A stretch of 50,952 bases of DNA from G020353115 sp964389685 (GTDB taxonomy: Bacteria > Bacteroidota > Bacteroidia > Bacteroidales > VadinHA17): assembly GCA_964389685.1 (NCBI GenBank), contig CAYMFM010000022.1, positions 1-50,952 of the forward strand, written 5' to 3'. Position numbers and translations under genes: made by a program. This document shows, one piece after another, positions 1-8,135 of the stretch. A model generated the notes under the pieces. The model was not told where the DNA came from and searched no databases. It saw only the letters and a list, made by a program, of their open reading frames with translations. Each line of letters begins with the position of its first letter. The stretch's first letter is position 1.

Positions 1-26
1 CATGACTTCATCGGTCTACCAACGTA

Positions 27-43
27 TCGCTCCGCTGGAGCGA
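27..43. repeat. Short perfect hairpin downstream of murF-alr
   Basis: The arms TCGCTCC and GGAGCGA form a 7-bp perfect stem around a 3-base loop, 21 bases beyond the murF-alr stop. No T-run follows on the minus strand, so it is a weak terminator candidate and may instead be a small REP-like palindrome. Confidence 0.35.
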
Positions 44-64
44 ACCATTACCATGCCCTCACCC

Positions 65-2533
65 TCATCCTTCCTGGAAGTAGACCCGTTTCACCCGTTG
101 GGAGACGCCGGTGAGTATTTCATACGGTATGGTATCGATTTTTTTTGCCAGTTCCGTAACCGGGTTTTTTTCACCAAAGATCTCCACCTCATCCCCCACT
201 GACGCGTTCAAACCGGTAACGTCGACCATGCACATATCCATACAAATATCCCCCACCACCGCAACCTTCTTGTTTTTCACGACGAACTGGCCCACGCCGT
301 TGCCGAGTTTTCTATTCAGTCCGTCGGCATATCCCACCGGGACAACGGCGATTTTCATCTCTTCTGTCGCAACACTGCTTCTGCCGTACCCGATGCTCTC
401 CCCTGCCCGAACGGTTTTCAATTGTGAGATCCTGCTTTTCAGGGTAGATACATTTTTCATCTGTCCCTGGTTGTATGAACTGATACCGTACAATCCGATA
501 CCGAGTCGAACCATATCAAACTGGGCATGCGGAAACCGCTCAATTCCGGATGAATTCAGGATGTGTCTTGTTATTGGGTAGTTTAATGAAGCCATGAGGT
601 TTTCGCTCATTTCTTCAAACCGTCCGATTTGCCGGCGCGTAAATTCATCGTGTTCCTCCCGCTCACTTGCTGCCAGGTGTGAAAAGATTGATTGAACACG
701 AATTTCCGGATGTTTCAACAGGATCTCTTTCAGCTCCTCCACTTCACCAGCAGTAAAACCCAGCCTGTTCATTCCGGTATCGAGCTTGATGTGAACCGGG
801 AACTGATTCAAGCCGTTTTTCCTGACTGCTGCAGAAAATCCTTCAAGGATAGTGAAGCTGTATATTTCCGGTTCCAGGTCGTGTTGTATGATGGCTTCAT
901 GTGCAGCTAATTCGGGATTCATGACCATGATGGGCAGGGTTATTCCTCCTTCTCGCAGTGTAACCCCTTCATCGGCAAATGCCACAGCCAGGGCATCCAC
1001 CCGTTGAAACTGAAGCATGTTAGCAATCTCGAATGATCCCGTTCCATAGGAAAAAGCCTTCACCATGACCATTATTCTGGTCGTGGGATTCAGCATGGAC
1101 CTGAAATGGTTCAGGTTTTGAGCCAGGGCATCCAGGTTGATCTCCAGCTCGGTCTGATGAATTAGCAATTCAAGGCTTTGAAGGATCTTTTCAAAGGTAA
1201 ATTTTCTTGCCCCTTTCAGCAGGACGGTTTCATTGGAGAATATGTTTTGGGGATGAGTGGAAAGGAACTGCTCTGTTGTGTGAAAAAATTCTTTCTCCAG
1301 GTTAAAGAGGTGTGCATGCCGAACGATGGCATCTCCAATTCCGATAATTCTGGTCAGCTTTTTCTGGTGAACAAGCTTCGCCACTTCAGAATAGAGATCC
1401 CCATCGTCCCGTCCGCTTTGAAGGATATCTGAAAGAACGAGGGTTCTTTTTTTATGCTGTTTTTGCGACAGGAGGAAATCCAGTGCGATACTCAATGATC
1501 CAAGGTCTGAATTATAACTATCGTTTATGATGGTACAGTTGTTGATTCCTTTCTTCACTTCAAGGCGCATCCCTACGGGTTCAAGTTTTGCCGTTACCTG
1601 TTCGATCACATCATCCGGATATCCCAGGTAGAGCAGAAGGCACCAGACGTGAATGGCATTTTCTATAGACGCTTTATCGGTAAACGGGATGCGGATTGTT
1701 ATCGACCGGTTATTATAGAGACCCTCTATGCGTGTTTTCCCACCCTCTTCGACGGTTCGGATAACGGTAATCTCTGAGCCTGGTTTTTCCGACCAGCGGA
1801 TTTTCTCTTTATTATGAAACCCCGGTATGGCTTCTATTTCCCGGTGAATCTCCTCATGATCCCGGCAATAGATCAACACGGGTGTGCCTTCAAAAAGGTG
1901 CAATTTTTCCCTGATCTTTTGGTCAAGACTGGTGAAGTTTTCCTGGTGTGCTTCACCGATATTGGTGAATATGCCGATATCCGGAGAGATGATCTCCTGC
2001 AGTCGTTTCATTTCCCCCGGTTTTGAAATCCCTGCTTCAATAACACCGATATCATACCGATTGTCAAGCAACCACACCGATAAAGGAACGCCTACCTGTG
2101 AATTGTAGCTCTTCGGACTCCTCACCACTTTTTTATCGACACTGAGAACCTGTGAAAGCCATTCTTTAACCACCGTTTTGCCATTGCTACCGGTGACAGA
2201 TATCACCGGGTGGTGAAATGTTTTTCGAATGAAGGAGGCAACCTGTTGCAGTGCAAGCAACGGTTCATTCACAACCAGGAAATGGGTATCTGTATAGTGT
2301 TTGTGATCATCGGGAAGGGTTTTAACAACAAAATTCCGTACACCTTTCTGATACAGATCCCGGATAAACTGATGACCATCGTGGTGCATTCCCTGCAGTG
2401 CAAAAAAAAGTGTCCCTTCCACTGCAATCACTTTTCTGCTATCAACCAGCAGGTATTCTATCCACTCTTCGTGTGAGCAGAGCAGTGTTCCACCTGTAAT
2501 TTTAGCAATATCCTGAATAGAGAGTTTCTTCAT
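65..2533 (-). CDS. murF-alr: Bifunctional MurF ligase / alanine racemase
   Basis: This 822-residue protein joins two peptidoglycan-precursor enzymes. Residues 1-455 are a Mur ligase: the ATP-binding loop TGSNGKT is at 114-120, and NDSYNS lies near 337-342. This half adds D-Ala-D-Ala to the UDP-MurNAc-tripeptide. Residues about 460-822 are a fold-III, PLP-dependent alanine racemase. Lys492 in VKAFSYGTG is the expected Schiff-base lysine and Tyr716 in ESIGYGRS the expected second catalytic base. The fusion is known in Bacteroidetes and couples D-alanine supply to its use. The ATG at 2533 gives a full-length ligase N terminus. tdk lies 52 bp upstream on the same strand, so the two may be cotranscribed. 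The racemase half is complete, so no truncation is seen. Confidence 0.96.
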   Translation of the reverse strand: MKKLSIQDIAKITGGTLLCSHEEWIEYLLVDSRKVIAVEGTLFFALQGMHHDGHQFIRDLYQKGVRNFVVKTLPDDHKHYTDTHFLVVNEPLLALQQVASFIRKTFHHPVISVTGSNGKTVVKEWLSQVLSVDKKVVRSPKSYNSQVGVPLSVWLLDNRYDIGVIEAGISKPGEMKRLQEIISPDIGIFTNIGEAHQENFTSLDQKIREKLHLFEGTPVLIYCRDHEEIHREIEAIPGFHNKEKIRWSEKPGSEITVIRTVEEGGKTRIEGLYNNRSITIRIPFTDKASIENAIHVWCLLLYLGYPDDVIEQVTAKLEPVGMRLEVKKGINNCTIINDSYNSDLGSLSIALDFLLSQKQHKKRTLVLSDILQSGRDDGDLYSEVAKLVHQKKLTRIIGIGDAIVRHAHLFNLEKEFFHTTEQFLSTHPQNIFSNETVLLKGARKFTFEKILQSLELLIHQTELEINLDALAQNLNHFRSMLNPTTRIMVMVKAFSYGTGSFEIANMLQFQRVDALAVAFADEGVTLREGGITLPIMVMNPELAAHEAIIQHDLEPEIYSFTILEGFSAAVRKNGLNQFPVHIKLDTGMNRLGFTAGEVEELKEILLKHPEIRVQSIFSHLAASEREEHDEFTRRQIGRFEEMSENLMASLNYPITRHILNSSGIERFPHAQFDMVRLGIGLYGISSYNQGQMKNVSTLKSRISQLKTVRAGESIGYGRSSVATEEMKIAVVPVGYADGLNRKLGNGVGQFVVKNKKVAVVGDICMDMCMVDVTGLNASVGDEVEIFGEKNPVTELAKKIDTIPYEILTGVSQRVKRVYFQEG

Positions 2534-2585
2534 GTTGAATGTACCATTACCCCTGACTGTGCTACGACATCAAACCTGAAACGGG

Positions 2586-3173
2586 TTATTTCTTTAAGCG
2601 GGTAGCTTCGATGTAACAAGCCCTGCAAAGCGGCTCATATTCATCCTTTTCACCAAGAAAAACCAGTTTATCCGTATCTGACTTCCTGTAAGAATATTGG
2701 GCAAGATTTCCACATCGTGTACAGATGGCGTGAACTTTAGTAACGTAATCGGCAATGGCAAACAGATCCGGAATGGGTCCGAACGGTTTGCCACGAAAGT
2801 CCATATCCAGTCCGGCGACTATCACCCGGAGGCCCCTGTTTGCCAATTCATTGCAAACATCCACCAGTCCATCATCAAAAAACTGGGCTTCATCAATCCC
2901 AACCACTTCGACATTTGAGGCAAGCAACAGAATGTGGGAAGCTGAAGGCACCGGAGTTGACATGATGGCATTGGCATCATGCGATACAACCTCCTTATCA
3001 GAATAGCGGGTATCAACAATGGGTTTATATATTTCGACTTTCTGGTTGGCAATCTTAGCTCTTTTCAGGCGCCGTATCAACTCCTCTGTCTTTCCGGAAA
3101 ACATGGATCCGGAAATAACCTCAATGAAACCTGATCGTTTTGTGCTGCCGATTGATCTTTCCAGAAACGTCAT
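2586..3173 (-). CDS. tdk: Thymidine kinase
   Basis: This is a type II thymidine kinase of 195 residues, which phosphorylates thymidine to dTMP in the salvage pathway. It shows the P-loop SGSMFSGKT near the N terminus, the DEAQFF Walker-B-like segment, and a C-terminal zinc ribbon with Cys pairs (CTRC and CRAC). The ATG at 3173 is preferred over an upstream TTG at 3188, because the -7 promoter box at 3207-3214 leaves room for a short leader and the ATG gives the usual family length. murF-alr follows 52 bp downstream on the same strand. Confidence 0.95.
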   Translation of the reverse strand: MTFLERSIGSTKRSGFIEVISGSMFSGKTEELIRRLKRAKIANQKVEIYKPIVDTRYSDKEVVSHDANAIMSTPVPSASHILLLASNVEVVGIDEAQFFDDGLVDVCNELANRGLRVIVAGLDMDFRGKPFGPIPDLFAIADYVTKVHAICTRCGNLAQYSYRKSDTDKLVFLGEKDEYEPLCRACYIEATRLKK

Positions 3174-3198
3174 ACAAAAAAATCTCAATTATTATCCT

Positions 3199-3214
3199 TA
3201 CTTTTGCAAAAGTA
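3199..3214. promoter_or_regulatory. Back-to-back divergent -7 boxes in a perfect palindrome
   Basis: The 16-bp perfect palindrome TACTTTTGCAAAAGTA carries the Bacteroidetes -7 motif TAnnTTTG on the plus strand (3199-3206) and on the minus strand (3207-3214). It sits between the divergent tdk (ATG at 3173) and the gene starting at 3253. Leaders of about 20-40 bases would result on both sides. The -33 elements are poor. The palindrome could equally be an operator. Confidence 0.6.
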
Positions 3215-3252
3215 ATGAAAATACCCTACCCTTACCATGAACCCGAACTGTT

Positions 3253-3999
3253 ATGGAAGTAAAGAATATCATTGAAAACCTAATTAAAGATATACAAGAT
3301 ATTGAGAAATTTGTCAATACGTTTAAAAATTCCTCTCACCTTTCCCGTATTGAAACTGATCTGATCCTGTCCCGGTTACAGAATCTCTATGATGCCGTTC
3401 TTCAATTGAGAGAAATTTCGGAACCTGTTGATGAAGAGCCTGTTACAGATACTGTTCAGAAAAAATTGACAGAAGAAACAGCTGAGAAGGAAGAACCGGT
3501 GGAGCACGAAAAACCGGTGCAGGAGGAAGAGGTTATGCAGGATTTTGAGCTTGAAAGCGACTCAAAAAGTGACCTGGGTGAAGGGGAAAAAATAGAAAAA
3601 CCGGCACCGGATGAGGCAGAGAAAAAAGAGAAGGTCTCCCCAGAGAAGAAGTCTGCCGGGATTATTGCCGACCAGCTGGCCGGTTCAAAACAGTTCAGGA
3701 ACGAAGAACTGGGAAAAACGTTTCACGGCACCGACCTATCCTCTAAATTACAGTCACAACCGTTGAAAGATATCGGTGCCGCTATTGGCGTCAATGACCG
3801 TTTCTATTACATAAAAGAGTTGTTTAATGGCGATTCGCATAAATTTGATAACACCATTAAGGTGCTTAACAACTCACCCAATTTCAACGAGGCTTTCAAT
3901 TACCTGAGCGAGAATTACAACTGGGATATGGATGATCCGGCAGTTCAGAATCTCCTTGAACTGATACGGAGAAAACACATTATCAACACTGATGAGTAA
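3253..3999 (+). CDS. Acidic coiled-coil protein upstream of rsmI
   Basis: This is a 248-residue protein with no known function that I recognise. Residues 1-60 look helical. Residues about 62-140 are a low-complexity stretch rich in Glu, Lys and Pro. The C-terminal 70 residues (from about KDIGAAIGVNDRFYYIKELF to the end) look like a compact, conserved helical domain. There is no signal peptide or membrane segment, so it is probably cytoplasmic. Its stop overlaps the rsmI start by 8 bp, suggesting translational coupling, and it has its own -7 box at 3199-3206. Similar proteins occur in Bacteroidales, but that is memory rather than a search. Confidence 0.85.
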   Translation: MEVKNIIENLIKDIQDIEKFVNTFKNSSHLSRIETDLILSRLQNLYDAVLQLREISEPVDEEPVTDTVQKKLTEETAEKEEPVEHEKPVQEEEVMQDFELESDSKSDLGEGEKIEKPAPDEAEKKEKVSPEKKSAGIIADQLAGSKQFRNEELGKTFHGTDLSSKLQSQPLKDIGAAIGVNDRFYYIKELFNGDSHKFDNTIKVLNNSPNFNEAFNYLSENYNWDMDDPAVQNLLELIRRKHIINTDE

Positions 4000-4669
4000 A
4001 CTCTATATTGTCCCTACTCCGATTGGTAATTTACAGGATCTTACGCTTCGTTCCCTTGATCGACTCAAGGAGGTAAATACTATTCTTGCTGAAGATTCCA
4101 GGAAAACCAGGATATTGCTTGCACATTATGGCATTGAAAAAAAGACCCATCCCTATCATGCATTCAATGAACACAAAGTGGTAGAAGCGCTGGTAGAGCG
4201 CATAAAGAATGGCGAATCAATGGCCCTGGTGACGGATGCCGGCACACCTTCCATTTCCGACCCGGGATTCCTGCTCATCAGAAGCTGTCTTGCCCATGGC
4301 GTTGATGTGGAATGCCTTCCCGGACCGACCGCGTTCATTCCCGCACTGGTGAACTCCGGTTTGCCCTCCGACCGGTTCTGTTTCGAAGGATTCCTGCCCC
4401 ATAAGAAAGGAAGGAACAAGCGTTTATCCCAGCTTCGCGATGAAACCCGTACCATGATCTTTTATGAATCCCCACACCGACTGATCAAAACCCTTCAGCA
4501 ATTAGCCGAATGCCTTGGAGAGGATAGATCATCCAGCATCTCCAGGGAACTAACCAAAATACACGAAGAGACCATCCGTGGAACCCTTTCCGAATTGATC
4601 AATCACTTTCAGAATCACCCGGTGAAGGGTGAGTTTGTTATTGTAGTAGAGGGGAATAAAGGGAAGTAG
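3992..4669 (+). CDS. rsmI: 16S rRNA (cytidine1402-2'-O)-methyltransferase
   Basis: RsmI uses SAM to methylate the 2'-O of C1402 in the decoding centre of 16S rRNA. The 225-residue sequence is a tetrapyrrole-methylase-fold protein. It has the N-terminal signature LYIVPTPIGNLQDLTLRSL, the SAM-binding segment LVTDAGTPSISDPGF, and FYESPHRL in the second half. Its length is a little short for the family (E. coli is near 286) but fits versions lacking the C-terminal extension. It starts 8 bp inside the preceding gene and is followed by a strong hairpin terminator at 4731-4767. Confidence 0.95.
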   Translation: MSKLYIVPTPIGNLQDLTLRSLDRLKEVNTILAEDSRKTRILLAHYGIEKKTHPYHAFNEHKVVEALVERIKNGESMALVTDAGTPSISDPGFLLIRSCLAHGVDVECLPGPTAFIPALVNSGLPSDRFCFEGFLPHKKGRNKRLSQLRDETRTMIFYESPHRLIKTLQQLAECLGEDRSSSISRELTKIHEETIRGTLSELINHFQNHPVKGEFVIVVEGNKGK

Positions 4670-4730
4670 AGCTAAACGCGGGATCCTGTTTGTAGAAGAA
4701 CGAAATACCCCTTTTCCCTGTATACCAGAT

Positions 4731-4767
4731 ACTCGTCAGACGAACTCCAGTCGTCTGACGAGTTTTT
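4731..4767 (+). terminator. Rho-independent terminator after rsmI
   Basis: A perfect 13-bp stem (ACTCGTCAGACGA, loop ACTCCAG, TCGTCTGACGAGT) is followed by a run of five T at 4763-4767. It lies 61 bases after the rsmI stop, so it most likely ends the 3253-rsmI transcript. Confidence 0.75.
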
Positions 4768-4783
4768 ACCAGGTTAGTACAAA

Positions 4784-4955
4784 TTAACCCGCATTATTCA
4801 TGCAAAAACGTAGTACATTGCATAAATGTGTGATGGGTAGAGGGAAGCAATGCGGGAAACCCCGACAAGAAAATACCCAAATTTGAGGATTGGAATGAAC
4901 TCAAATTTGTGGTATTGCTTCGTCGGAAGGATTATTTATGAATAATCCGGGTTAA
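4784..4955. mobile_element. 172-bp palindromic MITE-like element
   Basis: The ends are 18-bp inverted repeats: TTAACCCGCATTATTCAT at 4784-4801 and ATGAATAATCCGGGTTAA at 4938-4955, with a single mismatch. Inside, 4862-4926 forms a long near-perfect hairpin (CCGACAAG...AATACC.CAAATTTGAG against CTCAAATTTG.GGTATT.CTT.GTCGG). No coding frame is present. Terminal inverted repeats beginning with TTAA and a self-complementary core fit a non-autonomous miniature transposon. A structured RNA is the alternative. No second copy was noticed in the window. Confidence 0.55.
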
Positions 4956-5226
4956 GCATCTGGTGCTGGCCTGCACAGGTAGTCGATCTATTTACTTTCG
5001 GGTTTACGCGGCAGGTTTGGAAGCTGATGGGATATCTGTTTACAGAGCGTCCGGTGGTTGTTCACAATCGTACGATCCTGAATGGAACCGGACACTTTTA
5101 ACACATATTAACAGTTGGTAAAATTCATGTAAACCACAGTAAACTATTTAATTATATACTTTGGCATGCAATATGAGAACAAATAGTATCAAGAGAAAGT
5201 TGAAAAGACGATAAGAGATGTAAGGC

Positions 5227-5445
5227 ATGAAAACAAGGATTATAGAAAAGAACGGATTTTTAAAGCCCCTGGGATTGATCCTGATCATTATAGTATTGAG
5301 TCTAACCTGTTTTGTCAATCTGGTTTTTGCTGACGGCACAACTACCTCTGAACCGGATTTAATAACTGAAGAAACAATCGGGAATGTACCCGATGCGGTG
5401 GCTGTTGAGGGAACAACAGCTTTGCCTTTCAACAACGGATTGTAA
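5227..5445 (+). CDS. Small exported or membrane peptide
   Basis: This is a 72-residue open frame. A short basic N terminus is followed by one strong hydrophobic stretch (about residues 14-36, PLGLILIIIVLSLTCFVN...), then an acidic, Thr-rich tail. The hydrophobic part ends in LVFADG, which could be a signal-peptidase I site leaving a mature peptide of about 37 residues. The frame ends two bases before the convergent rmuC stop. I do not recognise it, and low complexity plus isolation make its coding status uncertain. Confidence 0.45.
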   Translation: MKTRIIEKNGFLKPLGLILIIIVLSLTCFVNLVFADGTTTSEPDLITEETIGNVPDAVAVEGTTALPFNNGL

Positions 5446-5447
5446 AT

Positions 5448-6758
5448 CTATGAATCGGTAATTTCCTCGTCGGGATTACCCACTTCAGCCCGTTCAATCA
5501 GGTTATCGGGAAGGGTTTTTTGAGTTTTCGCACCCAGTTTCTTGATCTGCTCCACCCTGCTCACCAGGTTACCTTTTCCTTCTGATAGTTTTTTCATCGA
5601 ACTCTCATAGCTGACCTTTGCTGAATCGAGTTTTCTGCCCACATCGAGCAGGTCGGTGACCAGTCCTTCAAATTTATCATACAGGGCACCGCTCTGCCGG
5701 GCTATTTCCAGCACATTTTTATTTTGGTATTCCTGCTGCCACATGCTTTCGACCATTCTCAGTGCAGCGATCAGGTTGGTTGGGCTGATCAGCAGTATCC
5801 GCTTTTCGTAGGCAAATGTCCATAAATTTGTATCGCTCTGAATGGCGAGATAATAGGCGGGTTCAACCGGCAGAAACATCATCACGAAATCAAGGCTTTT
5901 CAGGTCATAGATGTCCTGGTATTTCTTTTCACTCAATTCCCGGATATGGTTCCGGACCGATTGCAGATGGTCTTTCATAGCCGCCTCTTTCATCTCATCG
6001 GTTTCTGCTGCCACAAATTTTTCATATGCATTCAGGGAGACTTTTGAATCGATAACAACGCTTCTGTTTCCCGGATAAGCGACTACCACATCGGGTTGCA
6101 ATCGTTTGCCCGAATCATCGGTGAACGAAGGTTGGATAAAATACTCCCGGTTTTTTTCGAGGCCCGATTTTTCAAGAATATTTTCCAGGATCATCTCTCC
6201 CCAGTTACCCCGTGCTTTGGAGTCTCCTTTCAGTGCTTTGGTCAGATTGCTTGCTTCCCTGCTTACCTGCTGGTTCAGTTCAGCCAGCCTTTTGACCTCC
6301 TCTTTCAATGAAAAGCGCTGTTGTGCTTCCTTATCATAGGTCTCCTCCACTTTTTTCTCAAAGTCTTTTATTTTTTCATTGAGGGGTTTCAGTATTTCAT
6401 CCAGTTTAGCCCGGTTATGTTCGGTAAATTTTTTTGATTTCTCATCGAAGATCTCATTCGCCAGGTTTTTAAACTCAGCCTGAAACCGCTCCTGGATTTT
6501 CTCAATTTCCGTTTTTTGCTGATCCAGTTTCTCCTGAAGGTTCCGGTGATCAGCCTCTTTAGCTGAAAGGCTTCTGTTTAATTCGATGATCTCACCTTCT
6601 TTGATCTCCAGCTCATTTCGTGTATTGTTCAACAGTTCGGTGAAATTCCTGATTTTTTCTTCCGACACTTCCCGGGCACCGGATGAACGGGATCTTACGA
6701 TAAGCCAGCCAAGGGCCCCACCAATGCCAATTCCTATAAACAGGTAGATAATTTCCAT
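5448..6758 (-). CDS. rmuC: DNA recombination protein RmuC
   Basis: This 436-residue RmuC family protein has an N-terminal membrane anchor (about residues 3-24, IIYLFIGIGIGGALGWLIV), a long coiled coil (about 30-170) and the RmuC domain. That domain includes GNWGEMILENILEKSGL and DVVVAYPGNRSVVIDSKVS, a nuclease-like core with the D...DSK pattern. In E. coli, rmuC limits inversions between short inverted repeats; the biochemical activity is not settled. The start follows a good -7 box (TACCTTTG, minus strand, 6794-6801) by about 36 bases. It is convergent with the small ORF ending at 5445. Confidence 0.93.
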   Translation of the reverse strand: MEIIYLFIGIGIGGALGWLIVRSRSSGAREVSEEKIRNFTELLNNTRNELEIKEGEIIELNRSLSAKEADHRNLQEKLDQQKTEIEKIQERFQAEFKNLANEIFDEKSKKFTEHNRAKLDEILKPLNEKIKDFEKKVEETYDKEAQQRFSLKEEVKRLAELNQQVSREASNLTKALKGDSKARGNWGEMILENILEKSGLEKNREYFIQPSFTDDSGKRLQPDVVVAYPGNRSVVIDSKVSLNAYEKFVAAETDEMKEAAMKDHLQSVRNHIRELSEKKYQDIYDLKSLDFVMMFLPVEPAYYLAIQSDTNLWTFAYEKRILLISPTNLIAALRMVESMWQQEYQNKNVLEIARQSGALYDKFEGLVTDLLDVGRKLDSAKVSYESSMKKLSEGKGNLVSRVEQIKKLGAKTQKTLPDNLIERAEVGNPDEEITDS

Positions 6759-6793
6759 ACCAGTTCAATTTACACAATCATTCCGAAGACAAA

Positions 6794-6801
6794 CAAAGGT
6801 A
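6794..6801 (-). promoter_or_regulatory. -7 promoter box for rmuC
   Basis: The minus strand reads TACCTTTG, a full match to the Bacteroidetes TAnnTTTG -7 motif, 35 bases before the rmuC ATG at 6758. No clear -33 element was seen. Confidence 0.5.
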
Positions 6802-6921
6802 ATCAGGATTTTTATCTTTCCGAACATATTTTCCATCAGGTTTGCCACCAGGCCAGATGATTCCCAGGCAACCGGGATGGATTACGTTTGAAGATGGTAC
6901 CTTTTGCAACTGCAGCAAGAA

Positions 6922-8061
6922 TCAGGATCTGCTGATTTCCGGGGGCAGGGGACTTCTGAAGATAGTATATCCGATCAGTTTTTCAATGCGGGAAATGGTT
7001 TTCACCTCATCCCTCGAGACCAGTGTGATGGCGACCCCGGTTGCCTTTGCACGTGCTGTTCTTCCCACCCGGTGTACATAATCCTCTGCATCCCTGGGAG
7101 AATCATAATTAATGATCAGATCGATATTTTCAATATCGATACCCCGGGAGATAACATCGGTTGCCACCAGGATCTGGATCTTCCGGTTTTTGAATTCCAG
7201 GAGCACTTTTTCCCGCTCCTTCTGAACCAGGTCTGAGTGAATTGCCCTGACGGAGAATTCAAGTTTGGTTAACTCTTTCTCAAGGATTTTAACACTATTT
7301 TTTGTGGAGCAAAAGATCAGGATACTGGGCACATCCTTTCCAGACAACAGGTTCACGATCAGTTTTGTCTTCATTGGATTTTCTACCCGGTAGATTGTTT
7401 GTAAAATCCCTTCCGCCGGCTTGGCGAGGGATATATTTATCTCCACCGGATCGATCAGGATCTTTTTAGCCAACTGCCTGATCTCCGGGGGCATGGTGGC
7501 AGAAAAGAGAAGGTTTTGCCGCTGTTCGGGAAGGTATTCGATAATCTCGACTATGTCATCATAGAAGCCCATATCAAGCATCCTGTCAGCCTCGTCCAAC
7601 ACCAGGAATTTAACCTGGTTCAGGGAGAGATAACCAAGCTTTAAATGGGTGATAAGTCTTCCAGGGGTAGCAATCACAACATCTGCACCTTTCAGCATGG
7701 CAGATTTCTGAACATCCCAGGCTGTTCCGTCTCCCCCACCATATACAGGAATAGAACTAACCGGAACATAATAGGAGAAACCTTCAAAATGCTGGTCAAT
7801 CTGGAGTGCCAGCTCCCGTGTGGGCGCAATGACAAGGGTAGTGATTGCCCTCGTCTCCCTTTGCAGGTGTATCGTCTTTTCCAGCAAAGGCAATATATAG
7901 GCGGCTGTTTTGCCGGTTCCTGTCTGGGCACAACCGATAAGGTCCCTGCCATTGAGAATAGCAGGTATAGCCTCTATCTGAATGGCGGTCGGTTCCTGAA
8001 ATCCCATGGCTTCAATGCCCTGTGAGATCTCTTTTGAAAAGTTAAATTTCTTAAATTCCAT
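6922..8061 (-). CDS. DEAD-box ATP-dependent RNA helicase
   Basis: This 379-residue protein carries the full SF2 DEAD-box motif set in order: the Q motif (GFQEPTAIQIEAIP), motif I AQTGTGKT, PTRELALQ, TPGRL, motif II DEAD, motif III SAT, and motif VI HRVGRTARA near the C terminus. It should unwind or remodel RNA, probably in ribosome assembly, mRNA decay or cold adaptation. It ends soon after the second RecA-like domain, so it lacks the basic C-terminal tail of RhlE or CsdA types. The ATG at 8061 places the Q motif at the expected distance. The next gene is divergent. Confidence 0.93.
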   Translation of the reverse strand: MEFKKFNFSKEISQGIEAMGFQEPTAIQIEAIPAILNGRDLIGCAQTGTGKTAAYILPLLEKTIHLQRETRAITTLVIAPTRELALQIDQHFEGFSYYVPVSSIPVYGGGDGTAWDVQKSAMLKGADVVIATPGRLITHLKLGYLSLNQVKFLVLDEADRMLDMGFYDDIVEIIEYLPEQRQNLLFSATMPPEIRQLAKKILIDPVEINISLAKPAEGILQTIYRVENPMKTKLIVNLLSGKDVPSILIFCSTKNSVKILEKELTKLEFSVRAIHSDLVQKEREKVLLEFKNRKIQILVATDVISRGIDIENIDLIINYDSPRDAEDYVHRVGRTARAKATGVAITLVSRDEVKTISRIEKLIGYTIFRSPLPPEISRS

Positions 8062-8111
8062 TCAGCGCCAAAATTAATCTTTTTCGACATTAATCCCGTT
8101 TCAAAATCTTC

Positions 8112-8119
8112 TATCTTTG
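8112..8119 (+). promoter_or_regulatory. -7 promoter box for the HAD gene
   Basis: TATCTTTG matches TAnnTTTG and lies 16 bases before the ATG at 8136, which gives a very short leader. It favours the ATG at 8136 over the in-frame TTG at 8124. Confidence 0.6.
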
Positions 8120-8135
8120 CAGTTTGCTAATTATT

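Larger units (their letters stand above)
4670..5226. other. 557-bp gap: terminator, MITE-like element, no clear gene
   Basis: The gap holds the rsmI terminator (4731-4767) and a palindromic element (4784-4955). After that comes an open but startless frame (about 4942-5121, plus strand, ending in TAA at 5119-5121) whose translation I do not recognise. It may be a decayed gene end. No RNA gene was seen. Confidence 0.6.

Noticed and set aside
4942..5121. Open plus-strand frame after the MITE-like element, ending ...NRTLLTHINSW
   Set aside because: It has no start codon, its upstream part lies in the repeat and I recognise nothing in it. At most it is a gene remnant, so it is mentioned only in the gap entry.
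5148..5435. 95-residue minus-strand frame opposite the small exported peptide
   Set aside because: It is antisense to a better candidate, has no signal or domain and no promoter.
6904..7236. Plus-strand frame with several cysteines opposite the DEAD-box helicase
   Set aside because: It is a shadow of a well-supported helicase gene on the other strand.
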